A DNA stretch of 10,120 nt from CALFXN01 sp937957815 (lineage in GTDB: Bacteria > Synergistota > Synergistia > Synergistales > Aminobacteriaceae): assembly GCA_036788195.1 (NCBI GenBank), contig DAIQNX010000064.1, positions 1-10,120 on the forward strand, read 5' to 3'. A model generated the notes under the pieces. It was given only the letters and a program-made list of their open reading frames with translations. It did not search any database and was not told the DNA's origin. Below, in pieces: positions 6,780-10,120 of this stretch. The position numbers and the translations under genes were made by a program. The stretch's first letter is position 1; each line of letters starts with the position of its first letter.

Positions 6780-6936
6780 TAATTCTACCACCCCCGGGAT
6801 GCTTTCGTCCAGAGTCTGCGATGCGAGATGCCGTTCCACATGATAACTCAAGTATCGCAGCATCCTGACGGTTGATAGACCCTCGGAGTTTCGACGGCAT
6901 CATCGCTTACGACAATTTCCGCCGAGATCGCTCTTT

Positions 6937-7902
6937 CTATCTCAGGTGTCCGAACAGGGCCGTGCTCAGGTACCGCTCTCCGGCATCGGGAAGCAGCGCG
7001 ACGATGAGCTTGCCCTCATTCTCCGTGAGCGCCGCCAGACGGCTTGCGGCGGCGACCGCCGCTCCCCCGGAAATTCCGCTCGTGACTCCCTCTTCGACAT
7101 GGAGTCTCCGGGCGAATTCAAGCGCTTCCTCGTTGGATACCGTCGCGATCTCGTCGATCAGGTCGAGATCGAGAACATCCGGCCTGAATCCTGCGCCGAT
7201 GCCCTGGATATCGTGCGGTCCCGGCTTCGGCGTCTCGCCGTTCCGGATCGCCGTGAGGACGGGCGAGCCTGCGGGTTCCACGGCAACGGAACGAATCGCC
7301 TTCCCGCGATCGTGTTTGATATAGCGGCTCACGCCCGTGATCGTGCCACCGGTTCCCACGCCGGAAACGAAAATGTCGATCATGCCGTCCGTATCGTTCC
7401 AGATCTCCGGGCCGGTTGTCCGGAAGTGAATCTCCGGGTTTACGGGATTGCTGAATTGTTGCGGGATGTAGAAGCGCGACGGATCCGATGCCGCGAATTC
7501 CTCGGCTTTCGCAACCGCGCCGGCCATGCCCTTCGCCCCGTCGGTCAGGAAGATGTTCGCCCCGAATGCCGCGAGCATCTTCCGCCGTTCGGTCGACATC
7601 GTCTCGGGCATGGTCAGCGTCAGCGGGTAGCCTCGCGACGCGCAGACGAACGCAAGCGCGATACCCGTATTGCCGCTGGTCGGTTCGATCACGGTGACAT
7701 CTTTCGAACCGGGGGTGAGAATCCCCTTGCGTTCTGCCGCCCGGATCATCGCGGCGCCGACGCGGTCCTTCACGGAGCCGGCGGGATTCCGTCCCTCCGT
7801 CTTGACGAGCAGCGTGGCGGACAACCCTTTCGTAATCCTGTTGATTTTTATGAGAGGCGTATTGCCTATCGCGAGACTATTGTCGTCGAATATATGCGCC
7901 AT
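6937..7902 (-). CDS. cysK: Cysteine synthase A (O-acetylserine sulfhydrylase), 321 aa
   Basis: A fold-type II PLP enzyme that makes L-cysteine from O-acetylserine and sulfide in the cytosol. Lys45 in NPAGSVKDR (39-47) carries PLP, PTSGNTG (74-80) is the substrate/asparagine loop, GVGTGGTITG (181-190) binds the cofactor phosphate, and SGISGGAA (275-282) holds the serine near the pyridine nitrogen. LPDAGERYLST (304-314) is the usual C-terminal signature of the CysK/CysM group. Full length for CysK (about 310-320 aa). ATG 7902 follows GGAGGG at 7 bp. It lies 45 bp downstream of cysE on the same strand, so the two consecutive steps of cysteine synthesis are co-transcribed and would share the leader attenuator upstream of cysE. 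A cystathionine beta-synthase-like activity cannot be excluded, but no CBS domain is present. Confidence 0.95.
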   Translation of the reverse strand: MAHIFDDNSLAIGNTPLIKINRITKGLSATLLVKTEGRNPAGSVKDRVGAAMIRAAERKGILTPGSKDVTVIEPTSGNTGIALAFVCASRGYPLTLTMPETMSTERRKMLAAFGANIFLTDGAKGMAGAVAKAEEFAASDPSRFYIPQQFSNPVNPEIHFRTTGPEIWNDTDGMIDIFVSGVGTGGTITGVSRYIKHDRGKAIRSVAVEPAGSPVLTAIRNGETPKPGPHDIQGIGAGFRPDVLDLDLIDEIATVSNEEALEFARRLHVEEGVTSGISGGAAVAAASRLAALTENEGKLIVALLPDAGERYLSTALFGHLR

Positions 7903-7947
7903 TGGATATCCCTCCGCAGTATGTACAGGATATGTCCTCGTCCATGT

Positions 7948-8592
7948 TCACTTCATCCGTGGGGCGTTCCGCAGCGCGTTCAGTTCCCGTTCGAGGCGGG
8001 CCACCTTCTCCGTGAGAACTTGAAGGGGCACAGCCTCATGCGACGGAAGCGCCCCGCTTCCCCGGAGCGACCGGATCCTCGCCTTCTGTCCCACTGCCGT
8101 CGCTTCGGGCGGAACGTTTTCCAGGACGATGGCCCCCGCGCCGACGCGCGCGTTCCGGCCGATCACGACGGGGCCGAGAATCCGGGCGCCGCTTCCGACG
8201 AATACGCCGGATTCCAGCGTCGGGTGACGTTTCCACGTCGTTTCCTTTCCCGTTGCCCCGAGCGTCACGCCCTGAAAGAGCAGGACGTTGTCCCCGATTT
8301 CCGCGCTCTCCCCGATGACCACACCCATGCCGTGATCGATGAAAACGCCGTTTCCGAGCCTCGCTCCGGGGTGAATCTCGATCCCGGTCCACCATCGGAC
8401 GATCAGTGCCAGAAAGCGCGGCAGAACGGGGACGCGCAGTCGCACGTGCAGATAATGATTCAGACGATGCGCCGAAACCGCGAGAAACCCCGGCGTACAC
8501 AACAGAATCTCCAGCGTCCCCCGAATCCCTCGAGGAATCGAGGGATCCCTCCTCCGAACCGCCCGATAATCCTCTCTCAGACCTTCCCACAC
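7948..8592 (-). CDS. cysE: Serine O-acetyltransferase, short (EpsC-like) form, 214 aa
   Basis: Transfers acetyl from acetyl-CoA to L-serine, giving O-acetylserine for CysK. A short helical N-terminus (WEGLREDYRAVRRRDPS) leads to a left-handed beta-helix of hexapeptide repeats (about 70-165). Catalytic Asp86-His87 lie in FIDHGMGVVIGE, LFQGVTLGATGK (105-116) is the CoA/substrate strand, and His123 is in KRHPTL. It lacks the N-terminal helical domain of enterobacterial CysE, as in Firmicutes. The C-terminus is a likely short helix/coiled coil (190-210) ending in RMK, without the terminal Ile that docks into CysK, so a classical cysteine synthase complex is doubtful. The start is GTG 8592, with GGTGAT 9 bp upstream; the frame is also open to a TTG at 8637, which overlaps the terminator tail and has no ribosome binding site. 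Transcription must pass the terminator at 8640-8669. Confidence 0.93.
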   Translation of the reverse strand: MWEGLREDYRAVRRRDPSIPRGIRGTLEILLCTPGFLAVSAHRLNHYLHVRLRVPVLPRFLALIVRWWTGIEIHPGARLGNGVFIDHGMGVVIGESAEIGDNVLLFQGVTLGATGKETTWKRHPTLESGVFVGSGARILGPVVIGRNARVGAGAIVLENVPPEATAVGQKARIRSLRGSGALPSHEAVPLQVLTEKVARLERELNALRNAPRMK

Positions 8593-8639
8593 CCCATGGC
8601 CATCACCCTTTCTTTTCCCTTCGTACGGGGAAAACAAAA

Positions 8640-8669
8640 AAGGGGATCCGCCGACAGGCGGACCCCCTT
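8640..8669 (-). terminator. Intrinsic terminator in the cysE leader (attenuator)
   Basis: On the minus strand AAGGGGGTCCGCC (from 8669) pairs with GGCGGATCCCCTT (ending 8640): 13 bp with one G-U pair, loop TGTC, followed by TTTTTTGTTTT. It lies 48 bp before the cysE GTG and after the cysteine-rich leader ORF, so it works as a regulated stop and not as the end of an upstream operon. Its ascending arm can instead pair with 8706-8712 (GGCGGAT with GTCCGCC). Confidence 0.9.
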
Positions 8670-8671
8670 AC

Positions 8672-8692
8672 GATCGTATCCCGTACACGATC
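8672..8692 (-). other. Hairpin inside the attenuator region
   Basis: On the minus strand GATCGTGT pairs with ATACGATC (8 bp, one G-U) around ACGGG. It ends three bases before the terminator stem and would lie inside the loop of the alternative antiterminator pairing, where it could shorten the effective distance. Confidence 0.5.
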
Positions 8693-8708
8693 ATACACGA
8701 TTCTCATC

Positions 8709-8735
8709 CGCCGCGACCCGTTCCGGCCCGCGGCG
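8709..8735 (-). promoter_or_regulatory. Anti-antiterminator hairpin (regions 1 and 2) of the cys attenuator
   Basis: On the minus strand CGCCGCG (8735-8729) pairs with CGCGGCG (8715-8709); inside, CCG pairs with CGG around GAA. The descending arm overlaps GGCGGAT (8712-8706), which is the segment able to pair with the terminator arm at 8663-8657. Pairings 1:2 and 2:3 therefore exclude each other, the logic of amino acid biosynthesis attenuators. Confidence 0.6.
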
Positions 8736-8749
8736 ACGCACAACACCCG

Positions 8750-8830
8750 CTACGGACCGTCCTTTCGACGCATTCCGCAACAGGGACACGTATTCAGAAA
8801 CGAAAACGGGAAAGCTCTCCTTTTTTTCAT
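8750..8830 (-). CDS. Cysteine-rich leader peptide of the cysE-cysK operon, 26 aa
   Basis: The ORF starts at ATG 8830 and ends at TAG 8752-8750. The product begins MKKRRAFPFSFLNT, continues with Cys-Pro-Cys-Cys (codons TGT CCC TGT TGC, 8788-8777) and ends GMRRKDGP. Three cysteine codons in four, in a short ORF between the promoter and a terminator in front of cysteine biosynthesis genes, is the arrangement of an attenuation leader: ribosomes would stall there when Cys-tRNA is scarce. No Shine-Dalgarno is visible before the ATG and the predicted transcription start is 1-3 bases upstream, so initiation may be leaderless. An in-frame upstream ATG at 8854 would add eight residues including one Cys, but it lies inside the promoter. 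No match to a named leader peptide is known to me. Confidence 0.7.
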   Translation of the reverse strand: MKKRRAFPFSFLNTCPCCGMRRKDGP

Positions 8831-8838
8831 TGTACGGC

Positions 8839-8867
8839 ATTCTACTACTCTCATAGCCGTCTGACAA
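8839..8867 (-). promoter_or_regulatory. Sigma70-type promoter of the cysE-cysK operon
   Basis: On the minus strand TTGTCA (8867-8862) and TAGAAT (8844-8839) each match the consensus hexamers at five of six bases, with an exact 17-bp spacer. Transcription is expected at about 8831-8833, immediately before the leader peptide ATG. It is the best promoter in the window. Confidence 0.75.
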
Positions 8868-8882
8868 GTGAAGCGGCGAAGA

Positions 8883-8911
8883 TTGTGTGGCCGGACAGGA
8901 AAAATCATAAA
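8883..8911 (+). promoter_or_regulatory. Possible promoter of the broken methyltransferase gene
   Basis: TTGTGT (8883-8888), a 17-bp spacer and CATAAA (8906-8911) form a moderate sigma70-type match, divergent from the cys promoter. It would drive the remnant at 8944. Confidence 0.3.
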
Positions 8912-8943
8912 GGCGGGGGGAGACTTTCCGGAAAGGATGACAC

Positions 8944-9085
8944 ATGAACCTGTTCGATACGCTCAAACAGCATTTCTTCGCGCTCCGCGCCGTTCTCGTT
9001 CTGCACGGCCGAGACACTCTGGAGCGACGACCACATCTCGAAGCGGTTGCTCCGGTTCCATCTGAGTCAGAACGCCGACCTCAAT
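8944..9085 (+). pseudogene. Frameshifted, truncated N-terminus of a second SAM-dependent methyltransferase
   Basis: ATG 8944 follows AAAGGA at about 8 bp and reads MNLFDTLKQHFFA (to 8982). The reading then makes sense only in the next frame: RSAPFSFCTAETL and WSDDHISKRLLRFHLSQNADL (8981-9082). The W-[DTS]-D-x-HISK-x-x-L-x-x-HL pattern is the conserved N-terminal helix region of a family of Firmicutes class I methyltransferases, from memory. The frames join with a one-base shift near 8980. After about 9085 the resemblance ends, before any SAM-binding motif, where the minus-strand DUF4276 gene begins on the other side. It is best explained as a gene broken by insertion of the ATPase/DUF4276 module and then decayed. 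The family assignment from about 45 residues is tentative. Confidence 0.5.
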
Positions 9086-9105
9086 TATCTGTGGAGGGTG
9101 TGGAA

Positions 9106-9747
9106 CTATCCGGCGAGTTCACGCAACTTTTCGCAGAAATACGCAAAACTCGGCGAACGGTTCTCGGAAATGTCCATGTGTGGCGTGATCGCGCACGCCC
9201 ATTTCGATTTTTCGGCGCCGACAGCCTGCCAGCCTTTTTTCTTGAGAGCTTTCACGCCTTCGGGATAGACCGCGTCGGCCAGCCGTTCCCACGTGCCGCA
9301 GATATCGTCGTTCCTGTAGGTCTTGAGAACGGCTGTTTTCGCCTTGGGGTAGGCCTTCAGTATGGCTTCGTTGTTGCCGAGAAACCACGCCTCCATTTCT
9401 TCGACCGCGATGCAGAAACGAGCCTCGGGACGCGGGGCGCATTGACGAAGCATCCGATCGAGTTCCTGCCGGAACTGCTTGAGACATCGCGCATCGAGGT
9501 CGCAGACGACAACGACGGTGAGTTGCGGGTCGTGCTTCTTCCCGTATCTCTGCAAAAGTCTGGACAGGTTGTCCAGAAGGATTCGCTTGGTAGGGTCTGG
9601 TTTTTTGTGGATCTCCCTCGGTATTTTTCCTCCGATGCCTTTGTAGGAGTAGACCTTGAATGTATGCTTTTCGCCGATGATCTTCGGAACGAGAATATCG
9701 AGCGCCGTCTTTCCGGATGCGTCCTCGACGAAAATCTCAAAGTGCAT
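9106..9747 (-). CDS. DUF4276 family protein with Toprim-like motifs, 213 aa
   Basis: A soluble protein partnered with the upstream ATPase. The N-terminus MHFEIFVEDASGKTALD carries the Glu8 of a Toprim-type first motif, VVVVCDLDAR (78-87) supplies the DxD pair Asp83/Asp85, and IAVEEMEAWFLGN (113-125) is the characteristic EExEAW segment of DUF4276. Toprim folds use these acidic residues to bind divalent metal for nucleic acid cleavage, so nuclease activity is likely but inferred. The start is ATG 9747, which overlaps the ATPase stop by 11 bp (translational coupling) and has AGGA just upstream; the frame is open 39 codons further but inside the ATPase gene. ATPase plus Toprim-like pairs include AbiL, PARIS and Gabija-type antiphage systems. 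An open antisense frame (8944-9810) is a shadow. Confidence 0.75.
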   Translation of the reverse strand: MHFEIFVEDASGKTALDILVPKIIGEKHTFKVYSYKGIGGKIPREIHKKPDPTKRILLDNLSRLLQRYGKKHDPQLTVVVVCDLDARCLKQFRQELDRMLRQCAPRPEARFCIAVEEMEAWFLGNNEAILKAYPKAKTAVLKTYRNDDICGTWERLADAVYPEGVKALKKKGWQAVGAEKSKWACAITPHMDISENRSPSFAYFCEKLRELAG

Positions 9748-10120
9748 CTTCCTGCCTCGCGTCCAGATAGTCGCTGTACCAGAGGCTTCCGAGCGGAAGT
9801 CCTTCCGTGACCAGATTCTCGACGACGGGATCGTCGCTGGCCCTGCGTATGGAAGAAAACCCATCGTTTTCCTTTTCGAGCACCCAGACTTCGTTCGGCT
9901 CCAGCGCGTTCACGAAGTACGGCTGGTGCGTCGTAACGAAAATCTGCGCACCGCCTTTTCTCGCGGCGTGTTCCCGGAATTCCTGCGCAAGCGTTTCCAG
10001 AAGCTTGTGATAGAGCCCGTTCTCCGGTTCCTCGATACACAGGAATGGCGGCGGTACGGGATCTTCCAGCAACAGAAGATAGGCGAACACCTTCAGCGTT
10101 CCGTCGGACATCTGCGGCGC
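9737..10120 (-). CDS. AAA/ABC-type ATPase (AAA_21/AAA_15-like), C-terminal part
   Basis: The gene enters from the right edge and ends at TGA 9739-9737; about 128 C-terminal residues are visible. APQMSDGTLKVFAYLLLL contains the SDG signature of SMC/RecF-type ATPases, FLCIEEPENGLY is Walker B with the catalytic Glu, and QIFVTTHQPYFVNAL is the H-loop region. The rest (WVLEKENDGFSSIRR and onward) resembles the C-terminus of predicted ATPases in the COG4637/AAA_21 group. Walker A and any coiled-coil insertion lie outside the window. It overlaps the DUF4276 gene by 11 bp, so both proteins are probably made in a fixed ratio and act as a complex. OLD-like fusion is excluded here because the Toprim part is a separate gene. 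Confidence 0.83.
   Translation of the reverse strand, partial: APQMSDGTLKVFAYLLLLEDPVPPPFLCIEEPENGLYHKLLETLAQEFREHAARKGGAQIFVTTHQPYFVNALEPNEVWVLEKENDGFSSIRRASDDPVVENLVTEGLPLGSLWYSDYLDARQEDAL

Noticed and set aside
6780..6863. 28-residue N-terminal extension of the DUF3870 protein (start at 6863)
   Set aside because: There is no properly spaced ribosome binding site, and the domain begins at the later ATG, which has a purine-rich site upstream.
8640..8833. T-box or S-box riboswitch in the cysE leader
   Set aside because: GAGAGTAGTAG near 8845 recalls T-box stem I, but it overlaps the promoter spacer and -10. There is no TGGNACCGCG-type core, and no SAM riboswitch core either.
8691..9017. 108-codon minus-strand open frame over the cysE leader
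   Set aside because: It covers the promoter, hairpins and the other-frame leader peptide, with no domain and no ribosome binding site. The cysteine-rich frame explains the region better.
8944..9810. 288-codon plus-strand open frame
   Set aside because: Most of it is antisense to the DUF4276 gene. Only its first 13 codons make sense, as the start of the broken methyltransferase.
1..10120. tRNA, rRNA, CRISPR arrays, transposases or integrases
   Set aside because: No cloverleaf with TTCGA-type arm, regular repeat-spacer pattern, IS-type terminal repeats or recombinase motifs were seen on reading both strands.

Overview
The window looks like chromosomal DNA from a GC-rich, probably anaerobic bacterium that lives on amino acids and peptides. 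The PepV-type dipeptidase, DUF819 permease, dipeptide epimerase, DUF3870 protein and short-form CysE resemble those of Firmicutes (Clostridia and relatives) or Synergistota. This assignment rests on family resemblance only. High GC content produces many long antisense open frames, which I treat as shadows.

Layout. 1-595: the apparent tail of an upstream gene, a small uncertain ORF (219-434) with a good ribosome binding site, and a region carrying an 18-bp perfect palindrome. 596-1273 (+): a class I SAM-dependent methyltransferase. 1317-2360 (-): a PLP-dependent threonine aldolase-like lyase, divergent from 2518-3906 (+), a PepV-like M20 dipeptidase. A strong GC hairpin (3931-3958) separates the dipeptidase from the convergent pair on the minus strand: a DUF819 membrane protein (5095-6285) followed after 10 bp by an L-Ala-D/L-Glu-type dipeptide epimerase (3993-5084). 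These genes fit uptake, epimerisation and hydrolysis of dipeptides, possibly cell-wall derived. 6453-6779 (-): a DUF3870 protein, separated from the permease gene by a structured stretch containing an intrinsic terminator.

6937-8592 (-): a cysteine biosynthesis operon, cysE then cysK. Its 5' region is the most notable part of the window. A sigma70-type promoter is followed almost at once by a 26-codon leader peptide containing Cys-Pro-Cys-Cys, then by alternative hairpins and an intrinsic terminator just before cysE. This looks like ribosome-mediated transcription attenuation by cysteine supply, in place of the T-box RNA common in Firmicutes. The leader ORF may be translated from a leaderless or nearly leaderless mRNA.

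8944-10120: a frameshifted, truncated N-terminus of a second methyltransferase gene (+) stops just where a minus-strand two-gene module ends. That module is the C-terminus of an AAA/ABC-type ATPase (running off the window) overlapping by 11 bp a DUF4276 protein with Toprim-like motifs. It resembles OLD/PARIS/AbiL-type ATPase-Toprim defence pairs and appears to have landed in the methyltransferase gene.
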